Below are positions 25,268-36,398 of a stretch of 64,000 nucleotides of DNA, piece after piece (positions within the stretch are counted from its first letter, which is position 1; the number at the start of each line of letters is the position of its first letter). Location: positions 10,334,001 through 10,398,000 of the forward strand of contig JAGTYA010000026.1 of NCBI GenBank assembly GCA_024291935.2, given 5' to 3'. Source of the DNA: Okapia johnstoni (Eukaryota > Chordata > Mammalia > Artiodactyla > Giraffidae). The notes beneath the pieces are model-generated. The model worked only from the letters and a program-made list of their open reading frames with translations, was not told the origin of the DNA and did not search any database. Position numbers and translations under genes: made by a program.

Positions 25268-27332
25268 TATGCATGGGTACATTAAAGGAATCAGTGTTTT
25301 GTAAACTTCTTTAATGAAAGAGCCTCTTCTCTGGGACTACTGTGCAGAACCTGAGGGGCTGTGGGGCTCCTTGGAACACAGCGGAGGAGGCCTGCCTGGC
25401 AGTGATGACCCTGGGTGGCTCTTTGTCTCCAGGACCCTGGGTGGGATGGCCCTCGATTTTGGAGATCTGGAGGGGACAGAGGAACAAAGACCTTCCAGCT
25501 GCTCCATTGCTCTGTTACGCTAGGGGAGGGGACCAGAGCATGTCTCTGGCAGAGTAGGGGATAGGGTCTTCGGTGGAGGGAACCTCCCCGGGGAGTCCCC
25601 CACCACCACTCAGGTTCCCTCCCAGTGGCCTCCCTTGCTTCTCCCACCCCCGGCCCCCGCTGCCCCCATGAGCTGGCTCGGGGCTTGGGCCTTGGACCCT
25701 GCATACAGAATCCCCTGTGAGACATTTCCAAGGCACTCTGGACTGGCAGAGACTCTCCACACCAGGGAGGCCCAAGGGGGCCCTGCCCACCCTCAGGCCC
25801 AGGGCGCTATCTCCTCCTGGCCTGGGGAGACATCTCAGCTCCTCTTCCTCTTTTTCTCCTTTGTTCCCCAGTCTGAGGCTGAGAACCAAGGTTGAGGTCA
25901 AATGCTGGGGCTGATTGGCAGGAGAAGCAGGTCCCCCGAGAACATGTTTCCTCTATCCTCAGGGGCTGTGCCTCCTGATGGTGTCCGCCCCCCTCAGAGG
26001 GCCCTCACCTTGGCCTTGAGCAGTGGCATGGCCTAAGCACATGCCACGCCCACCCCCGACACGCCTCCCCAAGCTCCTTGCCCTAGATGCCTTCCTGAGG
26101 GCTCAGACTTGACTCCTTTCTGGAATGTTCCTTTGGGCTGGGGGTTGCCCTCCTCTCCCCCTGCTCCAGTTCTGCTCTTGGGGGGGGGCGTCCCAGGAAC
26201 CCGATGAGCTGGTGGAACCCCTAGTCTTCGACTCCCGGGTTTTCCAGGCCACACCTCCTGCTGAGGCTTCTGCTGCCCACCCCCAAGGGAGATCCCCACC
26301 TTCTCTGCGCTTCGAGCATACCTGCTTCTTCGGCAGGACGTGTCACGGGGCAGGAGTGGGGTGGGGAGGTGGGCATGCAGTCCCCTGCAGACCCAGCAGC
26401 TCCACTTTGGAAAGAGACAGGGACAGGCCAAGTAAACGCCAAGGGCCGAGGCTGAGTCTGCCCATCACTCTGCTCGCCCAGAGAAGGGCAGTTTCCCTCC
26501 ATGCAGGCCTCAGACCTCTACCTGAAGGGCCCCTGCTGACCCTGCTCACACCCTTTTCTGGGGTGACCCAGCTACCACTTTTGCAGTGAGCAGAGGGTGC
26601 CTTCAGTTCAGCTGACATTGGGACAGTCTCCTATGAAAGCTGTATCCCAGCCTTTCCTGAGGCAGGGAGAGAGCAGAGGAGGCCAGGGGGACCTCAGGTC
26701 AGTGGGAGGGAGAGAGACCAGCCAGGAGTAGGGCCTGTCTCCAGAGTGGCTCCCTTAAGTAGATGGAAGGGCGGGGAATTTCGAGTCTTCCAGAACTGGT
26801 GCCTCGACCCCAGCATGGGAATGCTGATGGTTCAGCGTTTGCTGCCAACCTTCCAGCTTGACAGGCAGGGAGACCGAGGCCAGGAAAGAGGGCACCTAGC
26901 GGGTAGGCAGCAGGGTCTGATCTACCTTCCAGTCATTTCCAGCCAGAAACCAGCACACCCCATCCTCCTCCCCGTCCCCATACCATCACCATCCCACCCC
27001 AGGCTGCGTCCCGGCCCCTCCTCCACCCCCACCTCCTCTCTCACCATCTTTCTCTCTCCCACCAGCTTCCGGGGTGCAAGGCTCCAGTCTGCCCGCCTGC
27101 AGCTCGCCTCCTTTCACCGACCTCTCCTGCCCTGGAGCGCATGTGTGTGTGTGCCCGCGTGTGCACGTGTGCGTGGGCCACCCGCCTCTCTTCCTCCCGC
27201 AGGCACTGACCCCCCGCCCGCCCCATCCTCAGTTCCCCCCTGGGGGCCCGGCCCCTCTGCCCACATGGGACTTGCGGCACTTGTTTCTTCTTGTATCTCC
27301 CTGTTTTCTCCCCTCTCTCTCTGCCCCTCCAG

Positions 27333-27464
27333 TGATCTAGACAGAGACTTTTGGAATAACAATGAGAGCACAGTGCAGCAGAAATGGAGCTCCTACCCTC
27401 CCAAGGAGTTTATTCTAAACATTTCACCCTACGCCCCTTATGGCGACCCACGACTGTCCCTCAA
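27333..27464 (+). CDS. SYT7: SYT7 linker cassette exon A (44 codons)
   Basis: Exactly 132 nt, entering and leaving at phase 2, so it is a frame-neutral cassette. After the split Asn codon it begins DLDRDFWNNNESTVQQKWSS and ends YGDPRLSL. The pyrimidine-rich acceptor ctgcccctccag is followed by T|GAT; the donor is AA|gtgagt. It matches the 44-residue insert that distinguishes the longer of the two best-known rodent SYT7 isoforms (remembered, not searched). Unlike the other three cassettes it is aromatic-rich rather than Pro/Ser/Arg-rich. Confidence 0.92.
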
Positions 27465-28367
27465 GTGAGTGACTTTACCTGGTTTGATCATATGTACTCA
27501 GTACCCTCGCACGCCCTCCCTCCCCTTCCCAGCCCCTCACCCCACCTCCCCACCCTTGCACCCCATGGGCAGGCTGACCATGGAGACGAGCAACCCCTCC
27601 TGCCACCCCCCCACCCTCGCCTGCCTGCCCCTCTCCCGTCCCCTCCCCCAGGGCCAGCCACCAGGAGCGCCCCCCACCCCACTCCGCAGCCACACCCGGC
27701 CCCCCAGCTGGTCCCCACGGCCCCCGCGCCCTCTGTGCAGTCAGGATGGGGTTGCCCGTTTTTTTTTTTTTTTTTTGGATCCCCCCTCTCTCGGTGTGGC
27801 TCGCTTTTTCCTCCCTGCTGTGTGCTGCTGCCCTGGCTGCTCCGGTTGGTGGTCGGTAGTCTCTCATGGAGGTGGTGGCGGTGATGGTGGTGGTGGTGAT
27901 GAACTCTGACTAACACGGCTTTCTCTCTCTCCCTGCCTTGGGGCCTCCTGGCCTGGACAGCCCGCTCTTCCTCCGTCGTTAACCCTTCGTTGTCCTGTGG
28001 GATAGACTTGGAGGTGGCTGCCCTCCCCCACCCCCGCCGCCCGGGCCCCAGGCGGTGGGGAGGGGCCCCCCTCCGTTGTCGTGGTGCGTTGTTCTCCGAC
28101 CCCAGCCCGCCCCGTCCCCTCTCTCCTCTCTGCAGGCTCCGCTGGTGACCCATTTGCAGTGCTGACGTCTCTCTCTCTCTCTCTCTCTCTGTCTCTTGTC
28201 TGTCTGTCTCTCTCTCCTCCTCTCTCACTGCCTCTTTCTTCCTTTTATCTGTCGTTGTTTCTCCTCCTCTGACCCCACCCCGCCCCCGCCCCCACTTGTG
28301 GCCTGCCCTCTCCCCCACCGCCACCCCCGGATGCCCCTCTGGCCTCGCTGCCTCATGGTACGTCCAG
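27465..28367 (+). other. SYT7: SYT7 intron 4, between cassettes A and B
   Basis: Short intron of 903 bases. Very C-rich to 27,740, then an 18-base T run (27,759-27,776), a GGT-type triplet tract (27,866-27,902) and a long (TC)n-rich tract (28,166-28,275). The short spacing and low complexity may matter for cassette inclusion; that is inference. Confidence 0.8.
28166..28275 (+). repeat. (TC)n-rich tract
   Basis: Runs of CT dinucleotides ending about 90 bases before cassette exon B; a potential binding region for polypyrimidine-tract splicing factors. Confidence 0.8.
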
Positions 28368-28595
28368 TGGCACCCTCCTGGCAGGCGCCAAAGTGGCCAC
28401 TGCGGCGGGGCTAGCGGTGGAGCGGGAAGGCCGGCTGGGGGAGAAGCCGGCAGCGGTGCCGCCACCCGGAGAGGACGCCTTGAGAAGCGGCGGGGCTGCC
28501 CCCAGCGAGCCGGGCAGCGGTGGCAAGGCGGCGGGGAGAGGCCGCTGGCGGATGGTGCAGAGCCACCTGGCCGCCGGGAAGCTCAACTTGTCCAA
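28368..28595 (+). CDS. SYT7: SYT7 linker cassette exon B (76 codons)
   Basis: 228 nt, phase 2-2. It reads (N)GTLLAGAKVATAAGLAVERE at the start and ends HLAAGKLNLS before AA|gtgagt. The chosen acceptor is cgtccag at 28,361-28,367, because it gives the right phase and matches the remembered SYT7 long-isoform sequence. A second AG at 28,383-28,384 would enter in the wrong phase. The middle is low-complexity Ala/Gly/Pro/Arg, likely disordered. The GC-rich coding stretch contrasts with the pyrimidine-rich intron before it. Used only in long-linker isoforms. Confidence 0.85.
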
Positions 28596-30189
28596 GTGAG
28601 TGATGGCCCCACGGCCGCGGGAGCCGTGAGCTCAGGCCTGCCCCCCAACCCCCCGCCCCCCGCCAGTGTGGACAGCGGGACCCCTGGCATGCCCGCTGCT
28701 GCCCCCAGAGGTGCCGTCCTCGGCCCCTGGTTCATCCCATCCCTTCACAAAACTCCCATCATCCTTGCCATCCGGCACGACTGACTCAGCCATGCACCAT
28801 GCATCTCAGCCTCCGATTGCCACCCCCATCCTTTTCTCTCTTTGCCAGCGACCAGGTCATTTCATTTTCTGCCCCCAGGGCAGCTTCATTTCCGTCCTTG
28901 GGTCATCCCATCCTCTTTGTCTGGCTGCCCCATCTCGACCTCCATGGGCACCAGGCCACAACTGTTAGCCACTGGACCATCCATCCCTGGGGAGCTGGCC
29001 TAGCCTCAGCCTGTTTTCTGCTGCTCATCTGCCACCGGGCCTTCCCTCTTGCAACCAGCACAAAGCTCTAGACCCCAGAGGTCGAGCCATTTCATCTTGA
29101 CCATCAGGTGACTCCATTGGCTTGTCCCAGTCTTGCTTGCACCATGACACCATCTGTTCCTTGGGCCTGCTGTGAGCAGCTGGGAGGTCCCCATTGGCTT
29201 ATCCCCATTGGCTGTCCCGGTCTTGGTCGGTGACCTGTCCCGCTCTCAGCTGTCGGGACTGGATGTTCTTGGAGGTTGGGTTGTTGAGCCCCAGCTAACT
29301 TCTCTTTTCTGATGAGGGTGGTCTGGATGTCAGGCAGAAGAGCCGTTTCCCTTTTAATAACTTCCGAGCTGGCCAAACAGTCAGTCCAGTCCCTCCCGGG
29401 AGCAACAGACATAGGGTGGGCCTCTCTTCTCTGCAGATGTTAAGTTCCTCCCTCCCCCCATGGGGCAGCTTTATTCTCATCTTGGCTCTTAGAACCTTCC
29501 ATTTCCCCACAGCTAAGCCTCCCAAACTCTAAATCCTTTGAACTATGACCGTTCTCACCTACTGGGATGTAGGTTCAATTTTCGGCTTTTAGAACTGCCT
29601 CGTTCCCAGCTAATGCAGGAGCCTCTCAGTTAGAAGGCCAACAGGCCTGACCCCTTCTTGGTGGTTGGGCTGGTTCTCTTTGGCAAACCTGTGGTTTCCG
29701 CCAAAGGGACCACTGAGGACCACCACACTGAGACCTCGTTTGCTCATTGGCCTGAAGAAGCACAAGCCGATGTGCCCCCTGACATGGAGCCTCAGGAAGG
29801 CCCCAGAGGGAAGCCCCACCCTCCTTCAGAGAGCCAGGCGCAGCGCCCCGCCCTCACCACGTGACTCCGGCCACAGACTCCAGGCTGGCTGAGGCCTCCA
29901 TGCCCTCCGCTGGCTCCAGGCCTGGAGGAACCGATTTTAGTTTCCCTGTGACTGAGAGGTTGTAAATTGGACTAATTCTGGATGTGATAGAAAACCAAAA
30001 TGAGGTCAGCAAGGAGCAGGAGGCGGCGGCCGCCCCGGTGCGGGCCTCCCGGCTCCTCAGCCTGCCCCCGGGGAGTGTGGGCCCACCCGACCAGCCAGGC
30101 CAGGGCCTGCCCCGGGGGTCGCCCTGATGCCAGGCTTGAGCCAGGCGAGGCTGCCGCCCCTTCCGAGACCCCAGCTGAAGCCATATTCT

Positions 30190-30318
30190 GCTTTTCTCTT
30201 TCTTCCTTCCTTTCTGTCCTTTCTTTCTCTCACTTCTTTTCGTTCTTACTTTCTCTATTATTCTCTGACTTTCTGTCCCTCTTTTGCTCTCCCTCTTCTC
30301 GCTTTCTCTCTCTCTCAG
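30190..30318 (+). repeat. Long pyrimidine tract
   Basis: About 130 bases, nearly all C/T (tttctctttcttccttcctt onward), ending ctctctctcag. It looks like an extended splice acceptor, but no exon with open frame and matching phase follows. Confidence 0.8.
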
Positions 30319-30520
30319 CCCACAGGGGCAGCCTAACTGTTGTCCTTTTGGTTCCCAGGGTAGGCTCAGGGGGTGAGCCAGGCTGTCTGGTTGTGGTGGT
30401 GAACGCGGCTCCAAGGGCCCCGGGGCATCCCTAGGGCAGCTCCGTGGTGGGGGGGGTGGGCGGGTCCCATGTGCCCTGTGGCCCCAGACCAGGAGGTGGC
30501 AAGCTGTCTCTCTAAGAGAT

Positions 30521-30709
30521 CTGATAGGAAATAGGCTTTGCAAGTCAGGTAGTCTCTTTTATGAGTACTCAGCCCCACTCTTGTAGCCCCAAAGCTGCCA
30601 TAGACAACCATGTAAATGAACGCCAGTGGCTGCATTCCAGCAAAACTGTATTTACGAAAACAAGTGGAGAGCCAGATTTGGCCCGCAGGCCGTAATTTGC
30701 CAACCCCTG
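30521..30709. mobile_element. hAT (Charlie-type) non-autonomous transposon relic
   Basis: Contains catagacaaccatgtaaatg, agccagatttggcccgcagg and the terminal cgtaatttgccaacccctg, as in the abundant mammalian hAT element whose other end reads caggggtcagcaaac. Confidence 0.7.
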
Positions 30710-31971
30710 CCCTGGATGACTGAATGAAAAGATGGAGGGAAGGAATAGAAGACAAGGAGGGTGGGCCCCCTGAAGCTCTGGCCCTGCAGGTGCCGAAATC
30801 TCTGGCCAGGAGACAAAGCAGACAGGAGGCCAGGGGTCTCTGAGACCTCCTTCTGCCTCCATTTCCTGAGACATCTGTAGCTTCCCCTGGCAAGGGAGCA
30901 AGGACCAGTAGCATATTTCCCTGGGCCTGACCTCATTAGGTCCCCATGGCAACCCTGTGATGGAGACAGCTCAGAATTTTTACCCCATGTTACAGATGAG
31001 TAAACTGAGAGGTAGCCTCCTTTTTCCAAAGTCCCTCAGTGAGGAAGCGGCAGAGATGGGGCCTGAACCCTGGGTCTCTCTGACCCCAGACTGCCTCTGA
31101 TGAGCCATGTCCTGTTCCCAGCATGTTTCAAAGATGCTGGTGGCCCGTGAAGCAGGTGCCCTATTGCAGATGCATAGAGGACAGGATAATTACCCTGTTC
31201 TTCATCAGAACTGGGGTAATTCGAGTTCCGCCAAGCCGCCAGCCAAGTGGTTTCCTGAGTCCCCTCCTCCGACTGGGAGTCATTCCCAAGATACTGGGAA
31301 AGGAAACTAAGCCTCAGAAACAAGGAACCCCAGAAGGGTTCCCCGCGCCAGAGCCCGAACCCTGAGGTAGCTCCGGCCAGAGGGCAGAGGTCCCCAGCCT
31401 CTGAGGACAAAGCAGGGCAACTGTTGGCTGCTCCTGACTCACCATGTGTTACTAGGCCAGCTCCACGCTGGCCTGGATTTCCTGGCGTCTCCAAAGGCCA
31501 GTAGTACTTAGAGCACAGAGGCGGACTTTCTTGGGGCCCCTCAGTGAGGTGGCGGGAGGGGGTGGCCCAGCTCCCTCTACCCACTCCCGCTCCAGCAGGA
31601 CAGGCAGCCACGGGGCCCTGGGACCCGCCTTCACCACGCGGCCAGCCGCGCAGCTCCGCGGCCCGCTCAGACCATCACAGAGGTCGGCTCAGACAGGAGG
31701 TATCGGACACTAGCTGAGCCAGGGCCAGGGTGGGGGGCTGGGCGGGCCACCCTGGGGGCCTCTGGGTGGGCATGGGGCCCGGCGGCAGCCTCCTGGGCGA
31801 GTTGTTGGTGGCGACGGCAGCAGTGACAGCTCGGATGGAGGCCCGACGAGGTATTCCGACAGAGCACGCCCGGCACTGGGGCCTCCTCGTCCTGGCCCTA
31901 GGCTTCTTCCTCCTCCACTGTGATCCCTTCACCTGCTTCTCCTTTCTCTCCTCTCCTCCACCTGCCCCAAG

Positions 31972-32341
31972 TTTCGAGGACTCCACCCTGTCCACGGCCA
32001 CTACCCTTGAGTCTATCCCCAGCTCCACGGGAGAGCCGAAATGCCAGCGACCCCGCACCCTGACCCGGCAGCAGAGCCTGCAGCAGCCGCTGAGCCAGCA
32101 CCAGCGGGGCCGGCAGCCCAGCCAGCCCACCACCAGCCAGAGCCTGGGCCAGCTGCAGGCCCACGTGGCCTCAGCGCCCGGCCCCCAACCCCCGGGCCCA
32201 CGGCCGGGGCCAGGCTCGGCAGGGCTCCTCTGCCGGCTCCAAGTACCGGCCGGCCAGCGGCCGCAGCCGCTCCAACCCGGGCAGCTGGGACCACGTGGTG
32301 GGGCAGATTCGAAACCGAGGCTTGGACATGAAATCCTTCCT
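31972..32341 (+). CDS. SYT7: SYT7 linker cassette exon C, with an apparent +1 frameshift
   Basis: Acceptor tgccccaag, then T|TTC; donor CT|gtaagt at 32,341/32,342. The 5' part reads FEDSTLSTATTLESIPSSTG and continues through a Gln-rich segment to QAHVASAPGP. The 3' part reads well only in another frame, giving RAHGRGQARQGSSAGSKYRP and ending NRGLDMKSFL, which also fits the donor phase. The switch falls at GG-CCCCC-AA, 32,180-32,188. As sequenced the exon is 370 nt; removing one C gives 369 nt (123 codons), restoring the 2-2 phase shared with the other cassettes and a Pro-Asn-Pro-Arg junction. The linker is Ser/Arg/Gln-rich and probably disordered. Either a base error or a real frame-disrupting indel confined to long isoforms. 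Confidence 0.85.
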
Positions 32342-33198
32342 GTAAGTGCCCCGCTCGAGCGGCCCGGCCCCCACCTCCCTGACCCAGCCTCTTTTCCTCC
32401 CTGTCTCCTTTGGAGCAGCTGGCTCTGAACCACTCTTAGCCTTCCGTCTCTGAGGCAAGGTGCCCAGCAGACTCGGGCACCCTCTCCCCAGCCTCTTGTG
32501 GCTTGTGCCTTGCGCCTGAAGCGCCCCCCACACCCCATGGAAGTACTTGTATCTGAGCCACCCTCTGAGGACCCCAGCCCCCCTTGGTGCCCCCCAAAAG
32601 CCAGTGGAGACACTAGGGGATGCTACTGAGGTCTCCAGATCTGTCTCTCCCCTTCTGGCCAGGCCCAGGCTCTCCTGGCCTCCCTGAGCTCCTGTCAGCT
32701 CTCTCCTCCTCTCCTCCTAAACCTGGTCTCCTTCACTCCGGTGCCCAGGCCTCGCCTCCTCCTGTCCCTGTAACCTGACTCTGCTCACCTTCCGGCCCTG
32801 CACTTCCTCCCTCCCTCCCTCCCACTTCCCCTGTTCCTGCCCTGAGCCCTGTCCTCTGTCCCTCCAGACGACCTTCCATAGCCACCTCCCTCCCTGGCTC
32901 CCACTGTGACCCGTTCATTCCCTGAGGACAAACCTCAAATGTTCCCCCAAAGCTTTAGAAAATGTCTCTGAATCAGAGGCTCCTTTGAAGTGTACAGGTC
33001 AGAGAGGTAACAACACCCTGTCCATGTCTGGCCTTAACCATTCCCCTCCGCTGGGTGTGTCCCTCACCCGCCCCCTGCCATGTGCCCGCTTGCCACTCCC
33101 TCACTGGCAGGGCCCGACCCAGGGTGCCCTCTGCCCAGTGTCCCTCTGGGCATCTACACTCACTCTCCGAGCCCGGGCCAGGCCTGGGCTTCAGTCCC

Positions 33199-33206
33199 TG
33201 ACGTCA
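33199..33206. promoter_or_regulatory. Full CRE palindrome
   Basis: TGACGTCA, the full cAMP-response element, in intron 6 unique sequence. An 8-base match can arise by chance in 64 kb, but CpG-containing ones are depleted in mammals. Confidence 0.3.
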
Positions 33207-34097
33207 CCTCCTTCCTCTGGCCTAACGTGACCTTCCTTCCAGGCTCTGGGGATTATTCTCAACACCCAGGTCTTTCCTGGGAGCACTTTTCATGGAGCAG
33301 GAGACCGGCGCACTAAGCTTGGGAGAGGAGAAAGGGAGGAGGAAGGGGAAGGCCAAGGTGAAGGCCCGGCTCACTGGCAAAATGTGAGGATTCTGAGTAT
33401 CCTTCAGAGCTCGTGCCTCTGGCTGAGACCCCAGCCCGAAAGGCTGTCAGGAGTGCTACCCCCGGGAGGGGCAGCCCAACGGAAGACACCCCGCCGCGCC
33501 AGCTTCCCATACCCTTGGCCCCGGCTGGGCAGGAACATGCCATGCCGCCTGTGACTCTACTTGGCCAAACTAGGCAGCGCATCTGCTGGGGCTTTTCCCC
33601 ACCCAAGGACCACCAGGAATTCAGCTGGATGCTGGCCTGAGACAAGATACCTGGCAGAGCCTCCTGGCCTCCAGAGGGGCAACGGTTTGTCCTGGGGCGG
33701 ATGCCGTGGCACTGGCATGGATTGGAAGAGTGATGGGAATCGGTTCTGCCATGACTTAAACAGAATGGAGAGCTGGCGGGAACCCTGCACCCCTCTGCTC
33801 CTCCTGACTGCAGGCGGCCCTCTGCACAGCCATCCCCCTGCCTCCCATTCTGGCAGCCGTCACATGGGAGCAGGGGCCATGCCCAGGCTCCAGGAAGAAA
33901 GCAGCCAGCCTCAGAAAGGCTTCTGATACCCCCTCCCCTGCCCACCCCTTCTCTAGCCAGCCAGGATTTGATGAGCGTCACTCTCGTGCCGGCATCGGCA
34001 CTTCTTCTGCCCACCACGGTGTTCGCGCCTCTCACCAGCTGGCCATCCCCAGAGCTCACCCCAGTCCCCCACCTCCTCCACTTGTAGTCCCTCACAG

Positions 34098-34274
34098 CAG
34101 GGGTCAGCAAACTTTTTTCTAAAGGACCAGATTTATAAATAATTTAGACTCTGAGGGACACGTGGTCTCGATCACATTTAAAAAAAAAAAAAACAATCCT
34201 TTAAAAATGTACAAACCATTCTTAGCTTGTGGGCTGCACAAAACAGGCCACCAGCTGTAGCTTGCCGGCCCCTG
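34098..34274. mobile_element. hAT (Charlie-type) non-autonomous transposon relic
   Basis: Begins caggggtcagcaaac and ends gccggcccctg, complementary termini of the same family as the copy at 30,521. Internally deleted, with an A run at 34,175-34,192. Confidence 0.7.
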
Positions 34275-36275
34275 ACCGCAGCCTCACAGTTCAGCTGGCG
34301 TGCTTCTGACATCCTTCTCTCGCCCCAAATGCTGGGGGCCCACACAGAAAGTCAGGGTGAGAAGGCTAACCAGGCCCCCCGAGACCCCACCCCCTCTTGC
34401 AGGGAGAAGGCATTCCTCCTGCTTCCAGGATGTGACCCCCCCCAACACCACCAGCTTCTGCCCCAAATCTCCTCCTCTTGCCCTTCACTCGCGCCCCTGC
34501 GCCTGCGATGCCATGGAGAATGACAAATCAGGAACTTATGCAGAGCAGCCGTTTTGTTTTTAGGAAGAGCAAAAGGAGTATCTGAAAAATGCATTAACCA
34601 GGGAAAAACATGTTGTTTCCATTGGGTTTGACTTCCCCCAGCACAACCAGCTTCCAGGCAGTCAAATGGAATTTTACCAACTGTGAAACAGTACCGGTGG
34701 GCAGGGAACAAAGGAAAAATGAGGCTTCGTCCTAGGAAAGGGGGGCATTCTTTCCAAAAGTTAGATGCCAGTGCAGGTGTCAGCCTGGAGCAGCCGTGCC
34801 CAGGACGAAGATGCAAAGCCAAAAAGTCAGCATCCACCGGCTTCAGACCCCACGGCCGTTCTCCATTTTCCGAGACCCCTACCCCTTCCCCTCTGTCGTC
34901 ATGTCTCACTCGCCTTTTTGATGACCTCTCCAGGAAACTGCCACAGCCAGTGGTTCCTCTCTGAACCTCGCCCTCTTGGACGGTGGTTGAAGCGGTAGAC
35001 CTCCTGGCCCAGGAGTCCTGCCCCCCGGGACGTCCCATCAGGCTGGCCATCTTTCCCTTGGTCTCATGCCTGCCACTTCCAAGAATCGCTCTCCCCATGT
35101 TCAGCTGGGAAGCCAAAGCTGGGGGAGCTCAGCCAAGCACCCAGAAAACACCCACAAACTGCGATGGCCTAGAGGGGCAGAGGGGCACTTTTCACCCCTA
35201 GAAAGGGCTGGCAGCCCCACAACTGCCCAGCGGTTCTCTGAGAGAAGCTGGCCCGGAAGACATCACCCCTTGACAATCTGGCCCCACACTGCTGCCCACG
35301 TGATGATTCCTGGGCTGCCTGAACCGAGCCTTCCTCAGGGCAGGATTCCTCCAGACCACCCTGACTGTGGACACAGGTCCCTTGAGTCCTGCCAGGCCCT
35401 CTCCAGACCTTGCCAGCTTCCTGCACTTTCTGTCTCTCTCTCTCTCTTTGCCCTTTGGCGCCTTCTGGATTGATTGTCCAAGGAAAGGCCCCTGAACTGG
35501 ACCCCAAAGCCTTGGTGGCTATTCCCCAGATCTCCAGGAAGGAGGACACAGGAGAAGGCACAGGATGGCCAGTCTGCCATGTGCCAGAAGAGACTAACGT
35601 TCTCCTCCAACGGGCCAAGTCTTTAAGGACCTGGGAGGGAGCTCCCCAGACCTGCCTCCTGGCGACCACGACCCAGGGATGTCTTGATGAGGGACTTCAC
35701 TGGATGCAGCACCCTCTGGGTTTCCAAGCTTTCTAAGAACTTCCTGCCTGGAAGCCCAAACCCCTGCCTGCAGGATCCCCAAGCAAGATGGCAGCAGAGG
35801 GCCTCCCCCCTCTTCTCCCAGGGTCCCAGGTGGTCTGAGTAGCCTCTGGCCTTTGTTCAGCCAGAGATGAATCAACCTTGGATACAGACCATGTCCCAGG
35901 GCCTGGGCTCCACTCCTCCTAGCCTTCCCCGCGGGTTCTCTCGGGGCATCCCAGCCACACGCCACCACCCGCTGGCCTCTGCCCAGTCCCTCCCCGGTGG
36001 CAGCTGGGTCTCAGGCTGCAGACACCTCCACTCCATTCCCCTCCCTTCCCCACCCCACCCCCACCCACCTCCTCCCCTCCTCTGCTCTACAACTGTTAAC
36101 AATACTGAAGTTTGGTTTCTCTTCTGCAGGCCCAGTTTCTTACGCTTTTTTCTTCTCTCTCTTTGTCTCTGTCTCTGTCTCTCTCTCCTCCCCCTCCCTG
36201 CCCCCTGCCGCCCTGCGGGGCCTCCTCCTCCTCTCCCCCGCCGCTGGTGGGCTGCCCACCCCGCCCCCCGGGCAG

Positions 36276-36398
36276 GGAAGGCCGGATGGTGGTGCTATCC
36301 TTGGTCTTAGGGCTTTCGGAACAGGATGACTTTGCCAATATCCCTGACCTGCAAAACCCAGGAACCCAGCAGAACCAGAACGCTCAGGGGGACAAGAG
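36276..36398 (+). CDS. SYT7: SYT7 linker cassette exon D (41 codons)
   Basis: 123 nt, phase 2-2. After the split codon it reads EGRMVVLSLVLGLSEQDDFA and ends NQNAQGDK. The acceptor is ccccgggcag and the donor AG|gtacga. It combines a short hydrophobic run (MVVLSLVLGL) with an acidic, Asn/Gln-rich tail. It follows cassette C directly in the long isoform as I remember it. Joining to the 41,256 exon completes an Arg codon. Confidence 0.85.

Larger units (their letters stand above)
23197..27332 (+). other. SYT7: SYT7 intron 3
   Basis: GT-AG intron before cassette A. Contains a Bov-tA SINE with an (AC)n tail (24,783-25,022) and a MER20-like relic (25,161-25,267). The rest is GC- and pyrimidine-rich unique sequence with no exon recognised. 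Confidence 0.8.
28596..31971 (+). other. SYT7: SYT7 intron 5, between cassettes B and C
   Basis: Holds an imperfect C/T-rich stretch with repeated ccattggct motifs (29,110-29,225), an unusually long pyrimidine tract (30,190-30,318), a hAT DNA transposon relic (30,521-30,709) and a MIR relic in reverse (about 30,900-31,070). Nothing else recognised. Confidence 0.8.
32342..36275 (+). other. SYT7: SYT7 intron 6, between cassettes C and D
   Basis: Contains a full palindromic CRE (TGACGTCA) at 33,199-33,206, a hAT relic (34,098-34,274) with an internal A run, and (TC)n tracts at 35,430-35,450 and 36,150-36,190. Mostly unique GC-rich sequence. Confidence 0.8.

Noticed and set aside
27488..28465. 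325-codon ORF on the - strand
   Set aside because: Translation of (GA)n, poly(A) and G-rich tracts antisense to cassette B and its introns; no domain.
30940..30953. X-box-like GTCCCCATGGCAAC
   Set aside because: One half is degenerate and it lies in a MIR relic whose consensus explains the ggcaaccctgtga part.
31675..32613. 312-codon ORF on the - strand
   Set aside because: Shadow of cassette exon C and flanking GC-rich intron; composition only.
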